A stretch of DNA of 13,268 nucleotides from JAAYDH01 sp964345825 (GTDB taxonomy: Bacteria; Bacillota_I; Bacilli_A; RFN20; CAG-826), in assembly GCA_964345825.1 (NCBI GenBank), contig CAYFSI010000026.1:1-13268 (forward strand), given 5' to 3'. The notes under the pieces were generated by a model. The model was given only the letters and a program-made list of their open reading frames with translations, ran no database searches and was not told where the DNA came from. A program made the position numbers and the translations under genes. Every line of letters starts with the position of its first letter. Position 1 is the stretch's first letter. Below, piece after piece: positions 7,897-13,268 of this stretch.

Positions 7897-8758
7897 TTTC
7901 TTCTTTAGCTGTTGACTTAATTAGACGGCCAATCTGCTTAGCGCGTAACGCGCCCGCTTTTGATGTTGAATAAAGAGTCACTATTTCTGCGATGGTAAAA
8001 TCGCTCGTAATAATAGTAAGCAATTTTTTGTTTGCTCGAGCCGAAATGATTGGAAAGATTATTGAATCACGAATCAAATCGTTTTTGAATTCATTGCCAA
8101 AATCATCCAAAACAAGAACGGGAATATTGCAGTAACGGTCTAAGTCTTTTTGGAATTTGACTTTGTCACTATATAACAAGTCGCCTAATTCTCTGATGCG
8201 TTGAGAACTATTTAAAAAACAAATTAAGCCAAGATTTTTTCTTGCGATATCAATAGTGAGAATGGCAGCGGAAAAAGTTCTTCCACTGTTGGGACCACCA
8301 TATAAATACATCCATTGATTATCACCATCTTTGGTATATTTCACGTACTGGGCAAGCAATTTTTTACGGGCTTCAGTTTTATCAAGGCTTCTCAAGTCAT
8401 GATCTAGCCAATCATCCGGAAAATCTCGGACTAGAAATTGCTTTTCAAAAGAAAGGCGTTTTAAAAATTTAGGACAAGGTGAAAGTTCGCGATCCAAATA
8501 GCCATTGTGGTAAACAATTTTTGTCACCAAGAGAGGTCTTTCTTTTTGACACTTTTTAACTCCTGGACACTTTTTGCAATAGTTGATGTCCGAGACAAAA
8601 TCAAAGATTTTAGGTAGGTTGCGATCTATGACCTCGGGTGGCACTTTTAAATCATTTAAATGTCTTATCGCTGAAGGACAATTCTCAAAAGCAATTTTCA
8701 TCTTTTCAAGAATTTCTTGATCTTCGCTAATTGGCATGTTTACTTTAAGCTTTTCCAT
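7868..8758 (-). CDS. dnaI: Primosomal protein DnaI (AAA+ helicase loader) with altered Walker A
   Basis: DnaI loads the replicative helicase onto origin or fork DNA together with DnaB and DnaD. The 296-residue product has an N-terminal helicase-binding domain with a zinc site. Candidate ligands are C61, C64, H84 and C95, with C70 as an extra Cys. The C-terminal AAA+ domain has Walker A at 154-161, Walker B LDDFGNE (D218, D219, E223), a sensor-like TIITSDF, and arginines near AKQIGRLIK. Walker A reads GGPNSGRT, so the invariant lysine is R160 (codon AGA at 8281-8279). That is unusual and should weaken ATP binding or hydrolysis. I chose the start at 8758 because GGAGGAGGT lies just upstream; the in-frame ATG at 8773 overlaps that sequence and adds five weak residues. 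It overlaps dnaB by 14 bases, which suggests translational coupling, and overlaps the convergent mutM/coaE by 29 bases. Confidence 0.93.
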   Translation of the reverse strand: MEKLKVNMPISEDQEILEKMKIAFENCPSAIRHLNDLKVPPEVIDRNLPKIFDFVSDINYCKKCPGVKKCQKERPLLVTKIVYHNGYLDRELSPCPKFLKRLSFEKQFLVRDFPDDWLDHDLRSLDKTEARKKLLAQYVKYTKDGDNQWMYLYGGPNSGRTFSAAILTIDIARKNLGLICFLNSSQRIRELGDLLYSDKVKFQKDLDRYCNIPVLVLDDFGNEFKNDLIRDSIIFPIISARANKKLLTIITSDFTIAEIVTLYSTSKAGALRAKQIGRLIKSTAKEEISFGDLAIY

Positions 8759-10046
8759 CGCTACCTCCTCCATCTAGATCATCGATCATTTCTTCCCAAG
8801 AAGGTTCATCTTTTGAACTATTTGTTTTTTCTTTGCTTTCTATATCCCCACTATTAGTGACTTCGGGCTTCTTTGGAGACACTATTGGCGTTTCTTTATC
8901 CTTCGGTCGATAAATTCGACGAAGATAATTCATCGCATCCACCGCGGTGGTTATTCCTTCCCGAGCCAAGGAAGCGGCAATCTTTTCAGAATACGCTCGG
9001 CTTAAGACATTGTTGTTAACTGTTAGGACAAAATCAATGATGGCGTTAATTACTCCATTTGATAGATGAAAGTTACTCGATAAATCGTTAATCAATCGTA
9101 AGTCCGCACCAGCTGGACGGCTACCATTTTGTAAAACGCCAAGATAATTTTTGGGAGACATAGTCTCGAACATGTTGACCTTATGGGCTAGATCAGTTGA
9201 TCCTGAAACCTTCTGTGGTCTTCCATTGTTCCGTTTTATAGCTAAGTAATTGTAGTTGGTTTCATCTTGGAAAAGTTTAGTGAGCTGGGCTAAATCGATT
9301 CGCTTGCCTTTCGCAACGGTTGGGGAATAAACGGAAGCTACATCGTTGGCGGCTGTCATTTCATTGACTCCAAACAGGGTGGCTAATCTTTCAATTTCTT
9401 TCATCTCTTTTTTCGTGATTGCCTCAGGTTTTATTTGTGAAACTTCGCCTAGAGAAGCAAAGAATTGTTCATAAGAGAAAACAATTTGCACTTTTCCGAC
9501 CGTGCGATCGATTGATTGAGACGAAGAAGCGAGAACTCTAGCAAAAACCGGATTATCAAAGTCAGGGTGAAACACTTCAGCAAAAGAAGCCGAAATGTCT
9601 TCTCCTTTTGGGGAAGGCTGTTCAAAATAATAAATTGATTTATATCGATTAGCGTCAGCTTCTCCAATATTTTTGATAAGCATTCCAAAAAGGAGCGAGT
9701 TATCAAAGAAGATCTTTGGTGTTTTGGGAGAAAAAACCGCGTAATGATATATATTCATGTCAGAGGATTTTTCTAAATATGTTTGAATGAGCCCAACAGC
9801 TTCAAGGGCTTTTCGAGCTTCGACAAACTCACCAGGGGCGATTTGCATTCTAGAAAATAATTGTTCATGAGTGATTAAAGGAGTGATTTTTTGATTCTTG
9901 GCTTCGCTCCATAAAGTAATAAATAAACTCATTGCTTGATGGCCAATGATGGGTTGATATAAATTAGCAATCGTTTCTACATCGTAATCAGCGATGAGCG
10001 AGACTAATTTAGCCTCTAGAAAATCTTTGCTGTTGACTATGTTCAT
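8745..10046 (-). CDS. dnaB: Replication initiation and membrane attachment protein DnaB (Bacillus type)
   Basis: This is the Bacillus-type DnaB, a helicase co-loader related to DnaD, and not the replicative helicase of that name in E. coli. It acts with DnaD and DnaI to remodel DNA and load the helicase at the origin and at restart sites. The 433-residue product (about 470 in Bacillus) has an N-terminal winged-helix-like DnaB/DnaD domain (about 1-130, starting around DYDVETIANLYQPIIG) and a second helical DnaB/DnaD domain around 320-375. The usual YxxxIxxxW signature there reads Y352-I356-L360, so the Trp is replaced. The last roughly 50 residues are charged and Ser/Gly rich with no predicted fold. 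The start is well supported by GGAGGT (10053-10058), 6 bases before the ATG. A promoter lies just upstream, and dnaI follows with a 14-base overlap. Bacillus carries nrdR before dnaB; it is absent here. Confidence 0.92.
   Translation of the reverse strand: MNIVNSKDFLEAKLVSLIADYDVETIANLYQPIIGHQAMSLFITLWSEAKNQKITPLITHEQLFSRMQIAPGEFVEARKALEAVGLIQTYLEKSSDMNIYHYAVFSPKTPKIFFDNSLLFGMLIKNIGEADANRYKSIYYFEQPSPKGEDISASFAEVFHPDFDNPVFARVLASSSQSIDRTVGKVQIVFSYEQFFASLGEVSQIKPEAITKKEMKEIERLATLFGVNEMTAANDVASVYSPTVAKGKRIDLAQLTKLFQDETNYNYLAIKRNNGRPQKVSGSTDLAHKVNMFETMSPKNYLGVLQNGSRPAGADLRLINDLSSNFHLSNGVINAIIDFVLTVNNNVLSRAYSEKIAASLAREGITTAVDAMNYLRRIYRPKDKETPIVSPKKPEVTNSGDIESKEKTNSSKDEPSWEEMIDDLDGGGSDGKA
8763..8771 (-). 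promoter_or_regulatory. Strong dnaI ribosome binding site inside dnaB
   Basis: On the minus strand GGAGGAGGT lies 4 bases before the ATG at 8758. The same bases encode Gly-Gly-Gly of the DnaB tail. It sets the dnaI start and couples it to dnaB. Confidence 0.9.
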
Positions 10047-10052
10047 CTTTCG

Positions 10053-10058
10053 ACCTCC
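10053..10058 (-). promoter_or_regulatory. dnaB ribosome binding site
   Basis: GGAGGT on the minus strand lies 6 bases before the ATG at 10046. Confidence 0.88.
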
Positions 10059-10068
10059 GAGTTGCCTT

Positions 10069-10098
10069 ATTATGTCATGGAGAAAAAAATCTTTTCAA
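10069..10098 (-). promoter_or_regulatory. Sigma-A type promoter of dnaB-dnaI with extended -10
   Basis: Read on the minus strand, TTGAAA (10098-10093) and CATAAT (10074-10069) are 18 bases apart. Each matches the consensus at five of six bases. TG one base upstream of the -10 makes it an extended -10. Transcription would start near 10062, giving a leader of about 15 bases. A pair of DnaA-box-like sequences begins about 60 bases upstream of that start. Confidence 0.72.
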
Positions 10099-10120
10099 TA
10101 TGAAAAAGAAAGAGAAAAAA

Positions 10121-10140
10121 TGGGGATAACTTTGTCCACA
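10121..10140. promoter_or_regulatory. Inverted pair of DnaA-box-like 9-mers, dnaB-proximal
   Basis: TGGGGATAA (10121-10129) is a minus-strand box, reading TTATCCCCA. TTGTCCACA (10132-10140) is a plus-strand box. Each differs from the TTATCCACA consensus at one of nine positions. They are 2 bases apart and point toward each other. They sit about 60-78 bases upstream of the predicted dnaB transcript start. DnaA binding is inferred. Confidence 0.6.
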
Positions 10141-10154
10141 GGCCTTTTATGACT

Positions 10155-10174
10155 GATTTATATTTATATAAATC
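10155..10174. repeat. Perfect A+T inverted repeat between the two DnaA-box pairs
   Basis: GATTTATAT and ATATAAATC are exact 9-base inverted arms around a central TT. The length and position suit a repressor operator or an easily melted segment; nothing in the sequence decides between them. No U-tract follows, so it is not a standard terminator. Confidence 0.6.
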
Positions 10175-10203
10175 GGCTCGTTAATGCACTGATTTTCCTT
10201 TAG

Positions 10204-10229
10204 TTTTCCACACAACATTTTGTGGACAA
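10204..10229. promoter_or_regulatory. Inverted pair of DnaA-box-like 9-mers, pfkA-proximal
   Basis: TTTTCCACA (10204-10212, plus strand) and TGTGGACAA (10221-10229, minus-strand box reading TTGTCCACA) each differ from TTATCCACA at a single position. They face each other across 8 bases. Together with 10121-10140 they give four near-consensus boxes in about 110 bases. Confidence 0.6.
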
Positions 10230-10292
10230 ATTATTTTTATATCTTGGATCGAGCAATCATCGATTATTCTTTTTTCTGATTATCAAAGAAAT

Positions 10293-10307
10293 ACCAATAA
10301 AATTGGT
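10293..10307. repeat. Short inverted repeat upstream of the pfkA promoter
   Basis: ACCAAT and ATTGGT are exact 6-base arms around AAA, 8 bases before the proposed pfkA -35. This could be an operator, but arms this short also occur by chance in A+T-rich DNA. Confidence 0.3.
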
Positions 10308-10314
10308 TTATTTA

Positions 10315-10343
10315 TGGAAAAATATCAGCGATTAGAGCATAAT
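10315..10343 (+). promoter_or_regulatory. Weak candidate pfkA-thrS promoter
   Basis: TGGAAA (10315-10320, four of six matches) and CATAAT (10338-10343, five of six) are 17 bases apart. The expected start near 10350 coincides with the base of the leader hairpin at 10349-10370. No better-matching promoter was seen before pfkA. Confidence 0.42.
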
Positions 10344-10348
10344 AGATT

Positions 10349-10370
10349 TAATAATAGTTTTCTATTATTA
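10349..10370 (+). promoter_or_regulatory. Hairpin just upstream of the pfkA ribosome binding site
   Basis: TAATAATAG and CTATTATTA are exact 9-base arms around a TTTT loop, ending 5 bases before the GAGGT of pfkA. The stem has one G-C pair, so it is weak as RNA. It could shield the transcript 5' end or, as DNA, act as an operator. Confidence 0.45.
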
Positions 10371-10375
10371 GCAAA

Positions 10376-10380
10376 GAGGT
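10376..10380 (+). promoter_or_regulatory. Ribosome binding site that fixes the pfkA start
   Basis: GAGGT lies 8 bases before the ATG at 10389. It favours this start over the in-frame ATG at 10314, which has no such signal. Confidence 0.8.
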
Positions 10381-10388
10381 ATTGTCCT

Positions 10389-11348
10389 ATGGTTAAAAAA
10401 CTTGCTATTCTCACCAGCGGAGGTGACGCTCCTGGCATGAATGCGGCTATTAGAGTTTGCATTAGAGCCGGATTATTTTATGGCATAGATATGTACGTTA
10501 TCTATGAAGGTTTTAAAGGTTTGATTGAAGGTAACATTAAACAGATAAATAAAGAGTTCACCAGCGATATTATGAATCGCGGAGGAACGATAATTCGCTC
10601 AGCTCGACTTGATGAGTTCAAAGAACCTGCCGTGGTTGAAAAGGCGGTTAGAATTCTAAAAGATTTCGAAATTGATGGCTTAATTGCCATCGGCGGAGAT
10701 GGAACCTATCGTGGTTTAGCCGCAATGGCAAAATTAGGCTATCCAGTTGTCGGTATGCCTGGCACAATTGACAATGATGTTGCTTCGACCGATGAAACTA
10801 TCGGATTTGCTACTGCTCTCAACACCATTTGTGAATGCGTTGATAAAATCAAAGACACTTCTGGATCTCATCAAAGATGTTCTGTCATCGAGGTCATGGG
10901 ACGTCATTGCGGAGACTTAGCCATTTTTTCATCACTAGCTGAAGGGGCCGAAGCTTGCATTACATTCGATCACCCAGCCAAAGAAGAAGTACTATTTCGT
11001 CGTCTCAGAAAAATGAAAGCCCAAAACAAAAGCCACGCCATTGTTATCGTTAGTGAAAATCTTCTTGATATTCAAGAATTAGCCAGAAAGATTGAACAAC
11101 AAACCGGCTTTTCGACTCGCACAGAAGTGTTAGGTCGACTACAAAGAGGTGGAACTCCAGTCGCTCACGATCGTATTCTTGCCGCTCGGTTCGGAACTGA
11201 AGCTATAGAGTTATTCCGCCGCGGAGAACACGGAAGAGTGCTTGGCATCCATAACAACAATGTTGTCAGCGTTGACATCTTCGAAGCTATGGAAATGAAA
11301 AGAGATATTCATAGCAATTTAATGAAATTAGTAGAAATGCTTCAATAA
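10389..11348 (+). CDS. pfkA: ATP-dependent 6-phosphofructokinase
   Basis: PfkA phosphorylates fructose 6-phosphate to fructose 1,6-bisphosphate, the committed step of glycolysis, and works as a cytoplasmic tetramer. The 319-residue length is exactly that of the bacterial ATP-PFK family. Visible motifs are the ATP loop LTSGGDAPGMNAAIR (8-22), GGDG (102-105) with G105 of the ATP-using type, the catalytic PGTIDNDV with D128 (D127 in E. coli), SHQR and EVMGRHCGD for substrate binding, and QRGGTPVAHDR. R22 and R26 match the effector-site arginines of E. coli PfkA, so allosteric control is possible. The start at 10389 matches the family N-terminus (MVKKLAILTSGG). An upstream in-frame ATG at 10314 would add 25 residues with no family counterpart. 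In Bacillus pfkA is paired with pyk; here thrS follows after 59 bases with no terminator between, so the two are probably co-transcribed. Confidence 0.97.
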   Translation: MVKKLAILTSGGDAPGMNAAIRVCIRAGLFYGIDMYVIYEGFKGLIEGNIKQINKEFTSDIMNRGGTIIRSARLDEFKEPAVVEKAVRILKDFEIDGLIAIGGDGTYRGLAAMAKLGYPVVGMPGTIDNDVASTDETIGFATALNTICECVDKIKDTSGSHQRCSVIEVMGRHCGDLAIFSSLAEGAEACITFDHPAKEEVLFRRLRKMKAQNKSHAIVIVSENLLDIQELARKIEQQTGFSTRTEVLGRLQRGGTPVAHDRILAARFGTEAIELFRRGEHGRVLGIHNNNVVSVDIFEAMEMKRDIHSNLMKLVEMLQ

Positions 11349-11393
11349 AGTATTAAAATAATAAACACAAAAGAAAGCCCACTATTGTATTGT

Positions 11394-11400
11394 GGAGGAG
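11394..11400 (+). promoter_or_regulatory. Ribosome binding site that fixes the thrS start
   Basis: GGAGGAG lies 7 bases before the ATG at 11408. An in-frame TTG at 11390 would place this sequence inside the coding region, so the TTG is not the start. Confidence 0.88.
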
Positions 11401-11407
11401 AAAAAGT

Positions 11408-13171
11408 ATGAAAGTACAACAACATGATGGTTCCGTCATTGAAATGGACAAAAAGGCCCCTGAAGCTCTCGAAGTATTGAATCACTCAACGAGTCACTTA
11501 CTCGCTCAAGCTGTTTCAGAATTGTATCCAGATGCATTATTTGGATTTGGACCGGCGATTGAAAATGGTTTTTATTACGACATCGATTTTTCCACTCCAA
11601 TCGTTGAAAACGATTTAGCGAAAATCGAAAAGAAAATGCACGAATTAGCATCTAAAGATGAGAAGATTATCCGCAAAGAGCTCACCAAGGAAGAAGCTCT
11701 TGAAGCATTTAAAAGCAATCCCTACAAGGTTGAATTGATTAAAGAAATTAACGAAGATATCACTACCTTCACACAAGGCAAATTCATTGATTTATGCCGT
11801 GGTCCACACCTTATGTCGACTGGTCAAATCAAACACTTCAAACTTTTGAGTCTCGCTGGTGCTTATTGGCGGGGCGATAGCAAAAACAAACAATTAGTCC
11901 GTATCTATGGTACTTCTTGGTGGAGTGAAGAAGAATTAAAAGCTTATCTCGATTTAATCGAGGAGAGAAAAAAGAGAGACCATCGTCTATTAGGCAAGCA
12001 ACTCGATTTATTCATGCTCAGCGAATATGGTCCAGGTTTTCCTTTTTGGCTTCCAAATGGAATGATTTTACGTGAAGCAATTGAAGAATATTGGAAAGAA
12101 CAGCACTTCAAATATCATTATGTGATTGTTAAAACTCCAATTATATTGTCGAAAGAGTTATGGGAAATTTCTGGTCACTGGTCTCACTACAAAGATAACA
12201 TGTACACCACTAAGATTGACGAAAGAGATTTCGCCATCAAACCAATGAACTGCCCCGGAAGTATTCTTGTTTACAAGAATTCACTCCATTCTTATAAAGA
12301 TTTGCCAGTTCGCATGGCTGAGTTAGGTCTCGTTCATCGTCATGAAGCGAGCGGTGCTTTGAATGGTTTATTTAGAGTTCGTTCGTTCACTCAGGATGAT
12401 GCTCATATTTTTTGCCGTGAAGATCAACTAGTTGAGGAAATTGAGACTTTACTGAACTTCTATGAAGAAATGTATAGTGTCTTTGGGCTTGATTATTACA
12501 TCGTTCTTAGCACAAGACCTGAAACTGGTTACATTGGCAACATCAATACATGGAATAAGTCGGAAGCTATTCTCAAAGAAGCTTGCGAAAAGAGTGGAAG
12601 AGAATTCATCATCAACCCCGGAGACGGAGCCTTCTATGGTCCAAAACTAGACTTTAAGCTAAAGGATTCGATGAACCGAATTTGGCAATGTGGAACAATT
12701 CAATTAGACATGAATCTTCCCGAAAGATTTGATTGTTTCTATATTGATAGCGATGGCGAGAAGAAACGCTCCATTATGCTCCACCGTGCCTGCTTAGGTT
12801 CAATTGAGAGATTCATTGGCATTTTGATCGAACATTACGGAGGTGCTTTTCCAACTTGGTTATCACCAGTGCAGGTTAATATTTTGCCTGTTAACAACGC
12901 ATTCCACCTCGATTATTGCAAAGCCATTTATGAAAAGTTAAGAGATCGTTATATTCGTGTCGAACTCGATGACAGCAATGATAAGCTTGGCTATAGAATG
13001 AGAAATTCTCAAGTTAAGAAATATCCATTCACTCTCGTTATCGGTGATCACGAAAGAGATGACGGAACAGTTACTTACCGTCGCTTTGGATCCAACGAGC
13101 AGATTACCGTTTCTTTAGATGGCTTCATTGATTTATTAGCAAAAGAAATTGCCAATAAGAAAGCGATTTAG
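11408..13171 (+). CDS. thrS: Threonyl-tRNA synthetase lacking the TGS domain
   Basis: ThrS charges tRNA-Thr with threonine. The 587-residue product is about 55 shorter than most bacterial ThrS, and the loss is at the N-terminus. Only 25 residues precede the editing-domain motif HSTSH (H26, H30), so there is no room for the roughly 60-residue TGS domain. The serine-editing domain is otherwise intact, with C130-R-G-P-H134. The class II core has the motif 1 region (GMILREAIEEYW), motif 2 (RMAELGLVHRHEASGAL) and motif 3 (HRACLGSIERF). The catalytic zinc ligands are C282, H333 and H459, with the same spacing (51 and 126) as C334, H385 and H511 of E. coli ThrRS. The anticodon-binding domain fills the C-terminus, ending after YRRFGSNEQITVSLDGFIDLL. 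The 59-base gap after pfkA is too short for the T-box leader that precedes thrS in Bacillus. The gene ends with TAG and an intrinsic terminator follows. Confidence 0.97.
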   Translation: MKVQQHDGSVIEMDKKAPEALEVLNHSTSHLLAQAVSELYPDALFGFGPAIENGFYYDIDFSTPIVENDLAKIEKKMHELASKDEKIIRKELTKEEALEAFKSNPYKVELIKEINEDITTFTQGKFIDLCRGPHLMSTGQIKHFKLLSLAGAYWRGDSKNKQLVRIYGTSWWSEEELKAYLDLIEERKKRDHRLLGKQLDLFMLSEYGPGFPFWLPNGMILREAIEEYWKEQHFKYHYVIVKTPIILSKELWEISGHWSHYKDNMYTTKIDERDFAIKPMNCPGSILVYKNSLHSYKDLPVRMAELGLVHRHEASGALNGLFRVRSFTQDDAHIFCREDQLVEEIETLLNFYEEMYSVFGLDYYIVLSTRPETGYIGNINTWNKSEAILKEACEKSGREFIINPGDGAFYGPKLDFKLKDSMNRIWQCGTIQLDMNLPERFDCFYIDSDGEKKRSIMLHRACLGSIERFIGILIEHYGGAFPTWLSPVQVNILPVNNAFHLDYCKAIYEKLRDRYIRVELDDSNDKLGYRMRNSQVKKYPFTLVIGDHERDDGTVTYRRFGSNEQITVSLDGFIDLLAKEIANKKAI

Positions 13172-13205
13172 ATTCAGTCAATTTAATCCTGAAAAACATA
13201 AAAAT

Positions 13206-13230
13206 AAGAGATATTATATATCTCTTTTTT
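13206..13230 (+). terminator. Intrinsic terminator after thrS
   Basis: AAGAGATAT (13206-13214) and ATATCTCTT (13218-13226) form a 9-bp stem with a 3-base loop, followed by four more T. It lies 34 bases after the thrS stop codon. The stem is A+T rich but the T-tract is good. Confidence 0.75.
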
Positions 13231-13235
13231 ATTTG

Positions 13236-13265
13236 TTGACATCATCAATGAAAAGATGTTAATAT
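13236..13265 (+). promoter_or_regulatory. Promoter reading out of the right edge
   Basis: A perfect -35 TTGACA (13236-13241) is followed 18 bases later by TAATAT (13260-13265), four of six matches, with TG one base upstream (extended -10). It begins right after the thrS terminator and should drive a gene beyond the window. Confidence 0.62.
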
Positions 13266-13268
13266 TCT

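Larger units (their letters stand above)
10047..10388. other. 342-base divergent intergenic region between dnaB and pfkA
   Basis: This is the only stretch longer than 300 bases without a gene. From left to right it holds the dnaB ribosome binding site and promoter (minus strand), a DnaA-box pair at 10121-10140, a perfect A+T palindrome at 10155-10174, a second DnaA-box pair at 10204-10229, a near-palindrome around an ATCGAT core at 10255-10268, a 6-bp inverted repeat at 10293-10307, a weak pfkA promoter, a leader hairpin and the pfkA ribosome binding site. No protein-coding or structured RNA gene was recognised. It is more A+T rich than the flanking genes. Confidence 0.8.

Noticed and set aside
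7896..7935. Bidirectional terminator between the convergent operons
   Set aside because: AGCT repeats occur here but do not form a stem longer than a few pairs, and no T-tract follows on either strand.
8759..8773. dnaI start at the ATG at 8773
   Set aside because: That ATG overlaps the GGAGGAGGT ribosome binding site, which is ideally placed for the ATG at 8758.
10047..10388. Chromosomal origin (oriC) in the dnaB-pfkA spacer
   Set aside because: There are DnaA-box-like sites and A+T-rich DNA, but no dnaA, dnaN or rpmH nearby, the boxes are all one mismatch off consensus, and dnaE-polA-mutM/coaE would run head-on to a fork leaving here. A regulatory DnaA cluster is simpler.
10314..10388. N-terminal extension of pfkA from the ATG at 10314
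   Set aside because: The 25 extra residues match nothing in the PfkA family, there is no ribosome binding site, and the segment carries the likely promoter and hairpin.
11378..11395. Regulatory hairpin masking the thrS ribosome binding site
   Set aside because: Only CCAC/GTGG can pair across a 9-base loop; this is too short to claim.
11390..11407. thrS start at the TTG at 11390
   Set aside because: The added residues are encoded by the ribosome binding site of the ATG at 11408.
11349..11407. T-box riboswitch before thrS
   Set aside because: The spacer is only 59 bases, with no specifier loop, no TGGN antiterminator bulge and no terminator hairpin.
1..13268. CRISPR array, insertion sequence, tRNA or rRNA gene, defence system
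   Set aside because: No regularly spaced repeats, transposase motifs, terminal inverted repeats around a gene, cloverleaf or rRNA-like sequence was seen; nearly all DNA is assigned to housekeeping genes.

Overview
The window is A+T-rich chromosomal DNA from a low-GC Bacillota, probably class Bacilli near the Mollicutes / Erysipelotrichales side. Three things suggest this: a Bacillus-type primosome pair (DnaB and DnaI), a short Gram-positive type DnaE polymerase, and gene content that looks like a condensed version of the Bacillus subtilis ytqI(nrnA)-dnaE-pfkA-polA-mutM-coaE-dnaB-dnaI-thrS neighbourhood. The standard genetic code fits: TGG encodes Trp throughout, and TGA ends one gene as a real stop. 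I cannot name a species.

Layout, left to right. (1) The 3' part of an nrnA-like DHH phosphoesterase, closed by an intrinsic terminator. (2) A tightly packed plus-strand operon, dnaE - polA - mutM/coaE. The dnaE and polA genes are 1 base apart and polA and mutM are 10 bases apart. The third gene is one continuous reading frame that joins a complete MutM (Fpg) glycosylase to a complete CoaE dephospho-CoA kinase. (3) A convergent minus-strand operon, dnaB - dnaI, encoding the helicase-loading proteins. dnaI runs 29 bases into the 3' end of mutM/coaE. (4) A 342-base divergent intergenic region with a strong dnaB promoter, four DnaA-box-like 9-mers arranged as two inverted pairs, an A+T palindrome and the pfkA leader. 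(5) Plus-strand pfkA - thrS, an intrinsic terminator, and a promoter that fires out of the window.

Most genes serve DNA replication and repair: DnaE for replicative synthesis, Pol I for gap filling and primer removal, MutM for oxidised-base excision, and DnaB/DnaI for loading the replicative helicase. NrnA (nanoRNA and pAp turnover), CoaE (last step of CoA synthesis), PfkA (glycolysis) and ThrS (translation) are housekeeping neighbours.

There is no obvious mobile, defence or CRISPR system. The unusual points are the MutM-CoaE fusion, the DnaA-box cluster facing the helicase-loader operon, a DnaI whose Walker A lysine is arginine, a ThrS lacking the N-terminal TGS domain, a DnaE PHP domain with lost metal ligands, and a dnaE gene that looks leaderless.
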